Assembly (NCBI GenBank): GCA_015680685.1
Contig: MNCI01001825.1
Coordinates: 1,386,880 to 1,450,879 of the forward strand
Source of the DNA: Gnetum montanum
Lineage: Eukaryota; Streptophyta; Gnetopsida; Gnetales; Gnetaceae
Length of the DNA stretch: 64,000 nt
Reading direction: 5' to 3'
Each line of letters opens with the position of its first letter. The stretch's first letter is position 1. The position numbers and the translations under genes are program-made. The notes below the pieces were generated by a model. It saw nothing but the letters and a program-made list of their open reading frames with translations, was not told the DNA's origin and made no database searches. Positions 1 to 11,578 of the stretch are shown piece by piece.

Positions 1-848
1 ATAAATAACTCAATAGGACAAGTTAAGAAGATATGGAGAATAAAAAAGAAAGAAGATGATAGTGAGAAAATCCTCTTCAACAAATTTATGAAGGGAGGCC
101 AATCTTTGGAAATAGAGAAAATTCGTATGAGAAAAGGGAACCTCAAAAGAGAAATCTCATTCTCAAGACCCCTAGGCACCTTTATTTTCTTCATCAAGAA
201 AGGTAAGTAGAGGTGAGTTTTCAATTCATTGTAAATATCTCTTAAGAATATAATCCTTGGAAGCCATCTTTAAGCCCTTTCTTTCTGAGATGTCTCCCAT
301 GAGACATCTTCATGACAGGAGAGATGTTTACTTTTTAAAGGAGACATCTATCTATGTTTTTGTTCAATGCAATAGAGATGTCTACTTTCCCAATTAGATG
401 TCTACCTATTGTTTATAAGCATGGCATAGACATCTATCTCTCAAAGGAAACATCTATCTTTTCATGAAAAACCCTTGTTAAGTATAATTATATGAATCCA
501 AACCTTCATTTTTCATTCATTCGTCCACATCCAAGCATAGATATCCAAGGGGAGACAACTAGGGCTTCATCAACAATAGTGATTTGAACATTGTTATTTA
601 AATCCATGAGCTAGAAGAAGGTTTCAACATCAAGGCCACTACTAGAGAAGATCAAGAAGTCAAAGGGAGCTTCCTCCAGCATTGCTAGCACCTATACTTC
701 ATAATTTAGATCCATTGATGCCCAGCACCGATTTGAGATAACTTAAACCATCTTTGTTATCTCTAACTGCTCTCTTTATTTTCAATAGCATCAATAGAAG
801 GAATTAATGGGTTTCTTTTAAATTTTGAAATAGGTCACATTCATTTCC
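1..848 (+). other. Upstream region of the copia envelope-like ORF, with splice donor and promoter-like motifs
   Basis: No identified gene. A lysine-rich frame is open from base 2 and meets a consensus splice donor (AAAG/GTAAGT) at 203, so it could be the tail of an exon. From about 285 to 470 the motif GAGACATC and its complement recur, followed by a TATA-like stretch at about 483. The same motif recurs in the 3' LTR at 2880-2985 and in the chromovirus LTRs, so part of this block may be LTR-derived. Nothing else is recognised. Confidence 0.3.
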
Positions 849-2270
849 ATGAATTTTTATGTACCTGAAATTATCATAAGAGAATTCTATAGCAACATTA
901 TGATTAAAAATGTTTTTATTGGGGCTTTTACTACTATGGTTGGGGGTATGTTAATTGATGTTTATGCCCAAGTAGTTAATGTAATTCTTGGGATTTTCAG
1001 TATTGATATGTTTAGGATCACCATCCATTCCATGATTGACATCTTTAAGAATGGTGTGATTCCTATCTTCCAAGATGAATTTTGTAATGCTTTGTGTGGA
1101 ACATTAGTATCTCTATGTAGTGGGAGAGTTTATAGAAGTCAAATGGCCTGAAATGCTTCCATCCTCTCACTCATTATTTTATATATTGTCATTGTAAAAG
1201 AAGGAAGCTATAATTATTTTTTTCTAGTTCAAGTATTTATTCTCTAGTGCCTTTTCATAGAACAATCCTTGGACTTGGATCATACTCTCTACCGAGACAT
1301 GTGGGGCCTGTTCACCAATGAGAGAATCTATGAGCATTCTCACCTCATCAGTTTGCTGCTCCAATAGAGAGGTTTCCCCATTCCTAACATTCCTTTATCT
1401 TTTCTTAAAGGAAAGAGGAGCCTTGATGAGTATTTAGAAAAGAGGAGCTTCACCTATGCTAATGAAGAAAAACCTAGTACCAAGCCTCACAAATCCAAAA
1501 ATAAGGGATCTAGATCACCATCTTAGGCCTCTCCTTGTCTGAGAAGGTATAAATCTATTGGTGGTCAAGCAACATATTCTCTAAAGAAGTTTCTTAATCC
1601 CTTTGCTCATGCTATTGGATGCCTTGGTAGGAATCTCTCTTACCTTCATAAGAGAATGGATGCAAATAGGGTACCTCTTCCTCCTAATGAAAAGTAGTTT
1701 GAGGAGATTACCACTCCTCCCATTTTAGATAATGAGGACTATCTAGCCCCACTGAGACATTTAGCAATAGTTGGGCTTTCCTAAGCTTATGACTCAAAAA
1801 ATTCATTGGATTTAGAGGAGTCTAATGTACCACCAGCACATGTCTAGGGGAAGCCTCCTAATTCCATGTAATCTAGATCCAATTTCCATCATCAGGATGA
1901 TGCTCCAAAGACATATGAGCAACAAGCCATGGAGAGCATTTTTGAAACTTCTTCCTAGTCTAGAACTACTAATCCTATCACCTATCATAGGAAGGGTGCT
2001 TCCTCATCCTCTCAGTAGGCTCCATCCTAGTAGGATCCACTAGCTTCATCTCGATTTCAAGTGAAGGTTTGTCCATGAAGGGCTATAGTTCAGATACCTT
2101 CTTTGGATGATAATGATGAGTATCATGTCTCCAACACTAATACTAGCAATAATTATGATGAGGAGAATACCTATAGACCTTCTCATGTTATGAACACTTC
2201 CGATGAGAACTCGAATGATGCCACTAGGGTTACTAATTAGAGTCCTTGGGTAGTTCCTCCTTTTGGGTGA
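849..2270 (+). pseudogene. Decayed envelope-like ORF of a SIRE/Maximus-type copia element
   Basis: One reading frame can be followed over the whole interval despite about a dozen internal stops, most of them TAG where CAG fits. The N-terminal part has a REFYSNI motif, then a stretch with VNVILGI. A middle section (LYRDMWGLF, about 1285) is followed by a Ser/Gln/Asn-rich acidic C-terminus ending in TGA at 2268. This resembles the plant transposon protein family found as envelope-like ORFs downstream of pol in SIRE/Maximus elements; that match is from memory. The position supports it: a polypurine tract and LTR start follow 330 bp downstream. No initiation codon is assured, and the upstream pol lies outside the window. 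Product function is unproven even in the family. Confidence 0.5.
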
Positions 2271-2587
2271 TGTCCAAAAAGGAGAAGATTTTTTGGATAG
2301 TATATTTTTACATTGTGGAGTGATATTATGTATTTGTATTGATAAATGCTTGTGATGCTTGTGAACTCTATGCCATTTTGTATTTATCTATTGCTATATA
2401 GACATATTGACCTTTGGATAGTTTGTGGAAATCTATAGTTTCATCTTAAATCTATTGACTTAAGTTTGTATGTTTTACATCTACAATCCCTTTGGCTATC
2501 ATTGGGATTTATACATCTTAAGTATTTTTATTATTTACTATTATTTAAATTTTATATATATTCACTTCTTAAGTTTTGGACATCACC

Positions 2588-2601
2588 AAAAAGAAGGAGA
2601 T
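2588..2601 (+). other. Polypurine tract of the copia element
   Basis: AAAAAGAAGGAGAT lies directly before TGTTAAC, the layout seen at the 3' LTR of copia elements, where plus-strand DNA synthesis is primed. A similar purine run follows the stop of the envelope-like ORF at 2274-2290, so the tract may be duplicated. Confidence 0.55.
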
Positions 2602-3650
2602 TGTTAACCTTTTGGTATGTCAAAACCTTAAGCAAAATGGAGAAAATAGAATGTTTGTTATGGATGATGATTTTATAGGACATGAACAAGAAGTCCACAT
2701 GAGAACTGAGAACTCAAAGAGATGATATCTACAATGAGATGAAAAAAGTAAAGGCTACATGGGCAAGATGAGGGCATGAATGAGCATGGAAGAAAACAAA
2801 GGCTACAAATCAAATGAAGATACTCCAAGCAATGGCAAGGAAAAATTACTAGAAAAAGCCTTAGAAGACAAAGCTCAAAAGTTAAGGAGACATGTTTGTC
2901 CAAGAGTAGATGTCTCTCTAGAGACATCCCATAGAAGACGTCCCATTTTCTAGTGAGACATCTCTCCTGAATTAAGGCCAATCTCAAATAAACATTCTAG
3001 CTTTAAAGAAGACATCTACACTATTCATTTGGTAGCTGTTGCATAAATTCCAAGTAGTTTTTAGAAACTATGAGGCTATAATATACCAAAATCTTGGGAA
3101 TTGTGCAAGTGATATTCACACATGATCAATCAATGTCAAATCTATGCTATTTTATTCCTGTTCTTCATTCTAACATCATTTTCTTGATTTTATGTTGTAC
3201 TATGCTTCAAAGTGCAAGGACATATAAATTTAATTACATTCTTTCCTTGTGTCTTTCTCTTTTTCTTGTGGCCCTTTAGGGTTGATGTGCTTCTTACAAG
3301 AAGGCATCCACATTGAGCTTGTTAGACCTTGTGGGGTTGAGTGGTTTTGTAGCATCAAAACACTCCAGAGTAGAGCTTAAATTTGTAAAGGTTATGGGAT
3401 CCTAGAAACCACATTCGAAGCTTATTGGAATCTTGCAGGGTTGAGTGGTTTTACAATGATGAAACACTCTAGTGCATAGCTTAAAGCTTGTATAGGGTGT
3501 GATATCCTTCAAATTATATTTTATTGAGAAAAAAAGTCTGGAGGTATGCATAGATTCTACCCTTCGATTGTGGACATACCTGAGTTGGGGAACCACATAA
3601 AATTTGGTGTTTTGTGTGGCATGTTTAATTTCAATTGGGAACTTATTCAA
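2602..3650 (+). repeat. 3' LTR of the SIRE/Maximus-type copia element (right end approximate)
   Basis: Starts with TGTTAAC immediately after the polypurine tract. It contains GAGACATC-type motifs at about 2880-2985, a TATA-like CTATAATATACC near 3072, and toward the end the GGAACCACATAAAATTTGGTG stretch (about 3590) that resembles the R-U5 region of copia LTRs. Direct repeats of GGGTTGAGTGGTTTT occur at about 3334 and 3440. The right boundary is uncertain because the partner 5' LTR is not in the window and no target duplication could be paired. Confidence 0.45.
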
Positions 3651-5755
3651 CCCTCCTTATAAGTTCTCAATCCTCAGAAATTATTTTTTTCTTTATTTAT
3701 GCAACTCATCAAAGAATAATTTGAGATGAAAAAAATAACTATCTCTAGTAAAAATCATTTACAACTCATGATAGACCATGAAGTACAACAACCAGTGCAA
3801 ATAGGTTTGGAAGGATACATGACAATAGATTGATCACTTGAAAACCTAATTTTAGATATAGACCTACAAAAATCTCTACAATTAGACAACAGTAGAGTAT
3901 ACAAGCTTTTTCTATGATGGTAAGTTCGTACATATGCTCATAAATTAAGAAATTGTGTGTTTTTATTTTCATAACAAGAGTATTTATCATCCTTTTATTA
4001 ATACATCATGCCTAATGTGGGATTTTTTATTTAAGGCTTTATTGGAATAAAAGAAATGCTACAAGGAAGTGTAGCTAAGTTTCATACATCAACTAGTTGG
4101 CCAAGTCTGACTATGGTTTTCATCACAAGACTAAAAATCAAAGTTACAAATTATGATTTATGTTGTTTATAAGCATTATTAAGTGATAAAAATTTCTACA
4201 AATGATTAAGTTAAGTAAATATGCATTAAGTTCCTAATCACAAGCTCTTGGATACATTAAGGTGGCTAAGTGACATAAAACTAAATTCTAACATGGAATT
4301 AGAGTGTACTTATTTGAATAATAATGATATAACTTGGATTAGTATTGGAGCCTTATGTGAACCCATGCACTCAATTATCAATACTTTCAACAATTGGATT
4401 GATTATGTTGATCATAGAACATCAATTCATTAGATTCTCTTGAAGAATCTATTATATGTTAATCATTGAATTTAAATTTACTTACGCTATTTTTTTGCTC
4501 ATTATGTTTACAAGGTCATTGTAAAAGTTAAGGATAACACATTATTTTGTTTTGGGTTTGATTACCTTCCTATAAAGATTTTAAAAAATTTATCCAACTC
4601 AATAATTCCTACATGATTTCTTGCCAATATATTAATCCATGTTTACTTATCTAAAGCTAAGATAAGAAACTTAAAAAATAAAGAATTCATTCAATCCAAA
4701 TGAAGTCAAATAATAAGTACTAGAACCATCATTATAGTTGTAAGTAATGAAAAATCTTCAATACGGAAAAATTAGAAGAGAATCTCAACAACTACATTGG
4801 TAGATTCATGGAAGAAAAAAAAAGCATTTTATAGATAAAAGGAGGCCATAGAGTTAAGATTAAGAAGAACAATCTACCCACCTCTAGAAATTAAGGTAAA
4901 ACATGATGAAGAAGGAAAGCTTTAATATAGATTCTACATTATTCCCTCACTTGTATATATTAATAAGGTGTAGGAAGATGATTTCAAAGATCTTAAAGTA
5001 CCTAATGAAGAAAATCTAGAGAAACTTAAGTTATTTTTAAATGCTACATCTTTGATACATTTTGTCATGATTTTTTAGAAATGCTATGAATAGATATTAG
5101 AAAGGTGCATTTTACTTAGATATACCTACCTACAATCAAAATTTCTTACAATTATGAATGAAAGAAGAATAGATAATTCTAGGAGTATACCTTCAAGATA
5201 AGTATTAAAGATGCTAAGTCTTCTATTCATGAAGGTATTACATACTAGCTAAAGTTAAGAAGAAAATTCATTTTGAATGATCATCAACTTATACAAAAAG
5301 AAGCATTCATATATGTTGGGTTCATGATCCACTATGTTGCATTCAAGATTGTTTAAAAATAAAAGTAGGAGGACATTACATCAACTTTTAAGAATATCCT
5401 TTTTCACTTTGACAAATAATACAAATAAATCTTCCAAGGTTGTTCGATCTAGAATTCAAAACTTTTCTAGTCCAATTTTTATTAACTAGAATAGTAACAT
5501 GTCCTTTACTACTTCATGAGCAACTAAAACATAATGAAATGTTTTAAAAATACATTTATTAATAGAAAAGAGAATTTGGAGATAAATTTTGATTTAAAAG
5601 ATACTCCTCTCCAATATTTTCTTAAGACCTATTAGTAAGATCCTAAAAATTTCATAATAAAACTAACATTGAGATGTAAGAAAGAAGTCCTCCATCCTTA
5701 ATTTTTTTAATCTCAAAATTTATTACACAATCCATGTTATAAATAGGTGAAAAAT
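3651..5755. other. AT-rich region without a recognisable gene
   Basis: No convincing gene. Between about 4780 and 5110 a plus-strand frame reads through as protein-like sequence (LEIKVKHDEEGKL, then PNEENLEKLKLFLN) with a few TAA/TAG stops. It may be the remnant of a coding sequence or of another transposon, but I recognise no family. The short ORF at 4248-4433 has no neighbours or motifs that support it. Confidence 0.4.
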
Positions 5756-5760
5756 CATTT

Positions 5761-6520
5761 TGATGAGGACATTACCTAGCCTATGTCTAATCCTTAATAT
5801 GTTTGTACATAGATGTTTATGTGTTGAGTTTTTTATTGATGATGATCTCAAGCTATTTTCGCTAGTTCAAGAATGTTTGAGGACTATTTTAATGAGTTTA
5901 GGAGGTTCCAAGGGCTATGGGGACTTGTTTGAAGATGTTGGAAGTTTATAGACCTTAAAAGGAACATCTTTGTATTTTGACGTAGTAGGTGGAACATCCT
6001 AGCTATAGGTGAGATGTTTCAACTACATTCACAATGTTTCAGTTACTCTTGAAACATCCCACATGATTTTAGGGCATCCTAGTTGTTAACATCCGCTTTT
6101 AGGTGAGACATCTCATTCTCCTTTGAGACATCCTAGATGGGCATGGGATAATTTCCTACGAGTTTTTGACTAGTTAAATTTTAAATGTAAAGAAGGAAGA
6201 TGAGGAAACAAGAGAGAATGATATAAATAGATCTATTGGGCCTTCATTTTAGATAAGAGAGTCTAGGAAGCTGAGAGAAGGGAGTAGAGAGAGATAAGGT
6301 ACCTTGATCATCATCCATGTGAGAGTGTGTTTTCATTAATTGAGTGTGTGTGAGAACTTGATTGAATCTCTTTTTTGTCCTTAGGAATTTGAGCTTCCTT
6401 TCAACTATAATTTCTCCATTTGAGTAAGAATAAAGCTTTCATTTTCTTTTCTTATTCAAATTTTTTGTTTTGTGACATTGAGACAACTTGGATTATGGAA
6501 TCCATGGGATCTCCTCATCA
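5761..6520 (+). repeat. 5' LTR of the chromovirus
   Basis: 760 bp, TG...CA, with 9-bp inverted ends TGATGAGGA/TCCTCATCA. It matches 17547-18322 throughout. A TATAAATA box lies at 6222-6229 and a polyadenylation signal AATAAA at 6429-6434, giving U3, R and U5 in normal order. The U3 has repeated GAGACATC/GAAACATCC motifs at about 5985-6135. Confidence 0.88.
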
Positions 6521-6523
6521 TAT

Positions 6524-6535
6524 TGGTATTAAAGC
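6524..6535 (+). other. Primer-binding site, initiator Met-tRNA type
   Basis: TGGTATTAAAGC, three bases after the LTR, is TGGTATCAGAGC (complement of the 3' end of plant initiator tRNA-Met) with two transitions. Both fall on the two strands of one CAG site, as expected from deamination of a symmetrically methylated CHG cytosine. Confidence 0.8.
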
Positions 6536-6909
6536 AACTTGTAATTAAAGACAATTGCATTCAAGTGGATAATTCTCATCTCAATTGCAAAGGATAACTC
6601 CAAATTTTCAAGCTTGGATGAATTCTCTCTTGCTTTTTATTCTACTCATCCTAGAATTTGAAATTTCTATTTGATCCCTAACTTTGTCATATCTTATAAA
6701 GATTGGAAGATAATTATGGAATTGGATGCTCATTTTCTTGTAATAGCTATGGATTAAAGATCTTATGTTCATTCCTCTTACAATTTGAAAAATTCTTATT
6801 TCATTCCTTAAGAAAGCTTGAAAATTTCATCTTTTCCATTAGAATTTTTTGAAAATTACCTTCTAAATTAGTTTCCATCATTCCTTCAAAGTAGAAGATA
6901 GTTCAAGAT

Positions 6910-7407
6910 TTGTCAAGAGATATGGATGACATGAAAAATGCTTTCAATCTCATTGTTGAGAAAATTGAAAAGCTTAAAGAGAACAAAGGACATAATACTT
7001 CACCAAAATCATCCAAGCAAGGATACAATTCATGCAATTATTCACCAAGGCCTTCTTCAAGATATTCTTCAATTTTATCTCTTGACGATGATCTTCCTTT
7101 TGAAGATGAATGATTTAAAGAAGGAGAAGCTCAAGATGATGTCTTTCTTGATGCTCCTAGTGCTGAAAATAAGTCTTAAGGTTTCATTTTTCCTAAGAGA
7201 AAAAGGAACATTTATCTAAACCTTGAAGGAAGTAAGGTGAAGGAATTAAATTCACTCTTGCAAAAGCTTTCAAATAGTCTTCAAAAATTCCTCATGTTGA
7301 AGTCAAATCATTTAATTATGTGGAAGGAACTGAATCTTTCCTCTTTTGGATGAAAATTATTAACAAGCACTTTGAACTTGAAGACGTGAAAAATCATCAA
7401 ATGGTAT
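6910..7407 (+). pseudogene. Chromovirus gag, N-terminal part
   Basis: Begins with a short Lys/Ser-rich segment (6910-7113; first ATG at 6922), then after a frameshift continues with a capsid-like segment from about 7300 containing YVEGTESFLFWM and KHFELEDVKNHQMV. It is cut at 7407 by the Athila-like LTR. The sequence resumes after the target duplication in both downstream copies (8256 and 11579), where the joined reading is ...HQMV/SYVETKL.... Gag proteins form the virus-like particle that packages the element RNA. The frame is not intact. Confidence 0.7.
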
Positions 7408-8255
7408 TGATGAGTGGTGAGGTACCCCTATGCCCAACCATATGAATCACTAAGGCATTATGCACAATCTGGTTGAATTCCATGGACCTATAGTTATCTC
7501 ATACACTAGTTTCTCTAGAAAGTGAAATGACGTTGAGAATGTTTGTTGTCTTCCCAGCTACACTTGTGAGGCTCAAGGGTATGGTTTAAGTGCAATTGAG
7601 GTATATGAATTTTTATCATTTTATGTTTTATGGATATAATTTCCTACAACAAGAATAAAGGGTAGAGTAGATTGAAGCTAATGTCTATTGCCTAGATAGC
7701 CTAATACAAGTAACCACCCCACTTTCCTGGACACATTCTAAACACATATAGCACTCCTGGGCTATGAAATGTTAAGCATTGTTGGGTTACCAAGTACTAT
7801 ATGAATGCTTAATGTGGTTTTGCTCATGTTCATTAATTGCTAGAAATAAATTGCTTAGTCAAATGCATTAAAGTAAATAATAAGAAAGTAAAATGCAATA
7901 AGGAAAATATTAAGCTATTCTCAGTGTTGCAAGGATTGTCAAAAGAGTTAGTTTTATTCCTGTCACACTATTGCACTGAAGCACATTAGTGCTTGAACAA
8001 AGAACTATACACACTTTAGACTCCTTTTGTGGGCACTTAGAAGATATTCTAACTTTGAGGAAAATGAATTGCAAGAGCTTTACTGCCTTTCTTGAAAACT
8101 AAAAACTAAAACTATTCCAACTAATTCAAAATGGGAGCCCAAGCATGATATTTATAGACTTAGGAAATATACCCTGATGTTGGACATCTGATGTCGGATC
8201 TAGGCCCCAATGTTGTGTACATGACATTGCAACTAACACAAATGGTAATTCATCA
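7408..8255 (-). mobile_element. Solo LTR of an Athila-like element (copy A)
   Basis: 848 bp, with ends TGATGAGTGG and TTCATCA, flanked by a perfect 5-bp duplication GGTAT (7403-7407 and 8256-8260). Host gag continues on both sides, so this is a solo LTR formed by LTR-LTR recombination. The orientation is minus: the GAGGTACCCC end is the U5 side, as in the LTR at 50748-51657 where the primer site abuts it. A minus-strand TATA box (TATAAATA, plus strand 8149-8156) precedes a minus-strand leader. Confidence 0.85.
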
Positions 8256-8897
8256 GGTATCTTATGTTGAAACCAAATTGAAAGGAATAACACTTTTACG
8301 GTGGGAGAAGGAAAGTCATTCTTACAAGGTGAACAATGATACTCCTATCATGGATTAGTCTTTAATGCAATTCATGCTAAAGAAAAAATTTGAGAAGACT
8401 CATCATAGATAAGAGGTCATCAAAGAATTGAAGTACCTAGTAAGACTATGAAGGACTAATACATGGAATTTTGTAAGGCTGTCTAGCTTGCAAAAGTTTG
8501 AAGATTCTTTTTTCAGTATCTCAAGAAACCATTTTCTAGTATCTGTATGAAATCATTTTCAAGTATCTAGAATTGTTTGCTAGTATTTGAAAAAATCAAT
8601 TTCTAGTATCTTAAAGAACCATTTTTTAGTATCTCGAAGAACCACTTTTTATGATCTCAAAGAATCTTTTTCTGGTATCTAGAAGAACCTTTTATCTAGT
8701 ATCTCAAAGAAATGTTTTTTGATATCTCGAAGTGTTATGAATATGAACAAGCATACAACTTTCAAAGAGGACTTAAAAGGGAGTATCAACAAGAGATAAC
8801 CTTCTATGAGCCCCAAAATTTGGATGAAGCTTTTCAATTGGCTGTCAAGGCTAAGAAGAAACTCCAATGATATAATAAAGATTCTAAATTTTCCAAC
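8256..8897 (+). pseudogene. Chromovirus gag, tandem-duplicated copy A
   Basis: Matches 11579-12205 nearly base for base: SYVETKLKGITLLWWEK, then the KKFEKTHH and EVIKELKYL segments, a 23-bp minisatellite, then EYEQAYNFQRGLK and LDEAFQLA. It starts right after the GGTAT duplication and stops abruptly at about 8897, where Athila protease/RT-linker sequence begins on the other strand. The same gag appears again after LTR copy B. This is a duplication junction, not a normal end of gag. Several TAG/TAA stops are present. Confidence 0.75.
8513..8736 (+). repeat. 23-bp minisatellite inside gag (copy A)
   Basis: About nine units of 20-24 bp, most of them 23 bp, consensus AGTATCTCAAAGAACCATTTT. It lies between the FCKAF segment and the EYEQAYNF segment of gag. 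The predominant unit length is not a multiple of three, so each change in copy number shifts the frame. Confidence 0.75.
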
Positions 8898-9470
8898 TCT
8901 CCCCAATAGGTATCATTAGAGAGCTAGTTCCATGCACAATGTGCTGCTTTTTGAATCAATGGTCAACCACTAGGTGCCCTCCTATTTTTTGGTTGTTTCG
9001 TATAGACACCTTTGAATTTCTATTTTTAGCACACACTACTTACTTTACAGCTAAAAGTTTTTACGCACAATTGCACCCACTATCACTATACGTGATGCAT
9101 GGAGCTCTCTCCTTCTTGATCTTTCCAAGTGTGTTTTCTTTAGCTATCTCCATAGAAAGATCTTTGATGCCCATTCCTACATCAATGGCACTTAGCCATC
9201 CTCTTCCCATAATGATTGGAAAGTCTCCTCTGCAGTTCTCTACATTGATTACCAAGAAGTTGGTAGGATAAGGCCACCCACAGATAGTGGTCACAATGTC
9301 TTCTACCAGTTCTAATGGAACAGTGATGGACTAGTCTACCAATTCTAATATGATGTTGCTCTTATTAAGAGGAGGCAAGTTCTAAACAGTGTACATCTCA
9401 TGAGAAATCAAATTAACACTAGAACCTGAATCAAGAAGAGCCTTCCACGGTTCATTCCTAGCAATCTACA
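8898..9470 (-). pseudogene. Athila-like aspartic protease (fragment)
   Basis: Minus-strand retropepsin region. The catalytic triplet DSG is present in LLDSGSSVNLIS (plus-strand 9418-9453), followed after a stop or two by the second half around 9061-9294 with FLVINVENCRGDFPIIMGRGW and LSMEIAKENTLGK. The enzyme would process the Gag-Pol polyprotein. Downstream (toward 8898) comes the linker that in the 47-kb copy leads into RT; it is cut here at the duplication junction with chromovirus gag. It is closely related to the copy at 47613-48010 but keeps the DSG that the other has lost. Confidence 0.65.
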
Positions 9471-10812
9471 AATAAATTAAAGGACTTTCAAGATTAGCTA
9501 ATTTCCTATGAAGGTTTCCTACACAAATTCAATTAGACACAATGTGAATAAGCATTATAATATGGATCATTGGCAGAGTTTGGTTTGAAGAAGGTGCAAA
9601 GGAATCTAATATGGAGGAAGAGGTAGGAGCAGGGTTGTCAACCACTAGTGTAGGTGAAGGGTTAAGTGGACTATAGGGTCAAAAGAAAAGTATTTTCTTT
9701 GATCAAGCATTCAACCCCTCTAATTGATGATTGGGTTGCAAATTAATAGCCCTTGTAGCATTGCATTGTTGCAGTTGAACAAGTAGTTCATCCTACATTG
9801 GTGGAGTAGGTGGTAGCGATGCAACTAGAGGAGGAGTGTGTGCATGGATAGGAGAAGGATAAGGATAGGAGGTAGCATGTCTTCTTTCATGTGGAGATGG
9901 AGTTTGATAATAGCTAGAAGGATGGTAGTAAGGCTATAACTAAGAAACATAACTAGAAGAGTCATGTAGAGACATGGGTTGTTGAACATGGTAACCATAT
10001 GGATCAGGTTGTTGGTAAGGGTATTGTTACCTTGGTGGTGTAAATGCCCATGATTGTGGTTGTTGCCATTGTTGTTACTATTCGTAAGGTTGTGGTGGAG
10101 CTCTGCTTGGAAAATATGGTTATTGTTGGTTGAATTGCCTAAGATTACCTTCAGGATAAGGCAACCTCTTGGATGTTTGCATTTGTGTAAGTTGTGGATG
10201 TAAGGCATACATCACAGACTGTTGAAGATGTGACACAATAGGGAAACATCTCTTGGAATGTTCATATTGGTAGACATTACATGCATAATCATCATCTGAT
10301 TCATTGTCCTCAACCTCTTCTATTGTATAAATTTTTTCCTTACCTTTGTAATATGCATGTTTAGCTTCTTTTTGCCTCCTATGCTTATGATCACTACCTT
10401 GTTCTTGAGACTCTTTAGCAATTTTGAGGATAGCTTAAAATTAGCTATCCATGAAATCCCTTAACTAATCAACCTTGGTTGTAAGTTTAGATTGGAATTG
10501 TTGAAGTGGCAAGGCTTTCTTATGCATCCCCTCATCAAATATGGATTCATCCTCACTATCATAGAATCGAACCTCACACGTGCAAAAGGAAGGATTGTAG
10601 TTGTACTCTACACTTTCTCTTTTTCTTAGTTCTCCCTCCTTTTTGATGACCTACTCTATTAACCTTTGTACCTGATGGGAAGTTAGTTTTGACAATCACC
10701 CTTGAGCATAGATATCAAGGGTTTTCCTCATTTCATTACAAAGCCCATCTAAAATGTGATGGAGTTGAGCCAATTGAGAATAACCATGACCAAGAAATTT
10801 TTGCATCAAAGC
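9471..10812 (-). pseudogene. Athila-like gag, C-terminal half (fragment)
   Basis: The minus-strand frame with YALHPQLTQM and RLPYPEGNLRQF near 10200 matches the corresponding segment of the Athila-like gag at 63880-63950. It is followed by a long Gln/Pro/Tyr/His-rich tail to about 9500 and upstream by charged segments to 10812. At 10812 it is fused directly to the middle of an LTR (10813), so the first half of gag, the primer site and about 82 bp of LTR are deleted. Stops are frequent and mostly TAG. Confidence 0.55.
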
Positions 10813-11578
10813 ATAGTTATCTCATACACTAGTTCCTCTAGGAAGGAAACAACATTGAAAATGTTCATTGTCTTCCCAATTACACTTGTCAGGCTCAAGG
10901 GTATGGTTTAAGTGTAACTAAAGTATATGAACTTTTATTGTTTCATGTTTTATGGATATAATCACCTAAAAAAAGAATAAAGGGTAGAGTAGATTGAAAG
11001 TAATGTCTATTACCTAGCTAGCCTAACATAAGCAACCATCCCACTTTCCTGGACACATCCCAAACACATATAGCACTGCTAGGCTATCAAACATTAAGTG
11101 TTGTTGGGTTACCAAGTACTATATGAATGCTTGAAGTGGTCATGCTCATGTTCATTAATTACTAAAAATAAATTGCTTAGTCAAATGCATTAAAGTAAAT
11201 AACAAGAAAGTAAAATGAAATAAGGAAATTATTAAGCTATTCTTAGTGTTGTAAGGATTGTCAAAAGAGTTCATTTTATTCCTATCACACTACTATGCTC
11301 AGGTATATCAATGCTTGAACAAATAAGTGTATACACTTTAGAATCCTTTTGCAAGCACTTAAAAAATATTATAACTTTGAGGAATATGAATTGCAAGAGC
11401 TTCGCTACCTTGCTTGAAAACTGAACACTAAAACTATTCCAAACTAACTCAAAATGGGAGCCCATGCTCGATATTTATAGACTTGGAGAATATAACCCAA
11501 TGTTGGACATTCGACATTAGATCCAAGCCCCAATTTCATGTACTTTACATTACGGCTGATACAAATGATGATTCATCA
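10813..11578 (-). repeat. Truncated Athila-like LTR (copy B)
   Basis: Matches LTR copy A from 7490 to 8255 over the same length (766 bp), ends TTCATCA, and is followed by GGTAT (11579-11583) and chromovirus gag. Its first 82 bp are missing, joined to Athila gag at 10812. It is the right-hand LTR of the original insertion, since the flanking gag continues into the rest of the chromovirus. Confidence 0.8.

Noticed and set aside
849-2270. A viral envelope gene
   Set aside because: No signal peptide, fusion peptide or clear transmembrane anchor can be seen; the pattern fits the envelope-like ORF of plant copia elements, whose role is unproven.
9825-10208. 127-residue minus-strand ORF rich in Asn and His
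   Set aside because: It is a shadow frame of the Athila-like gag; the neighbouring frame carries RLPYPEGNLRQF and matches the gag at 63880-63950.
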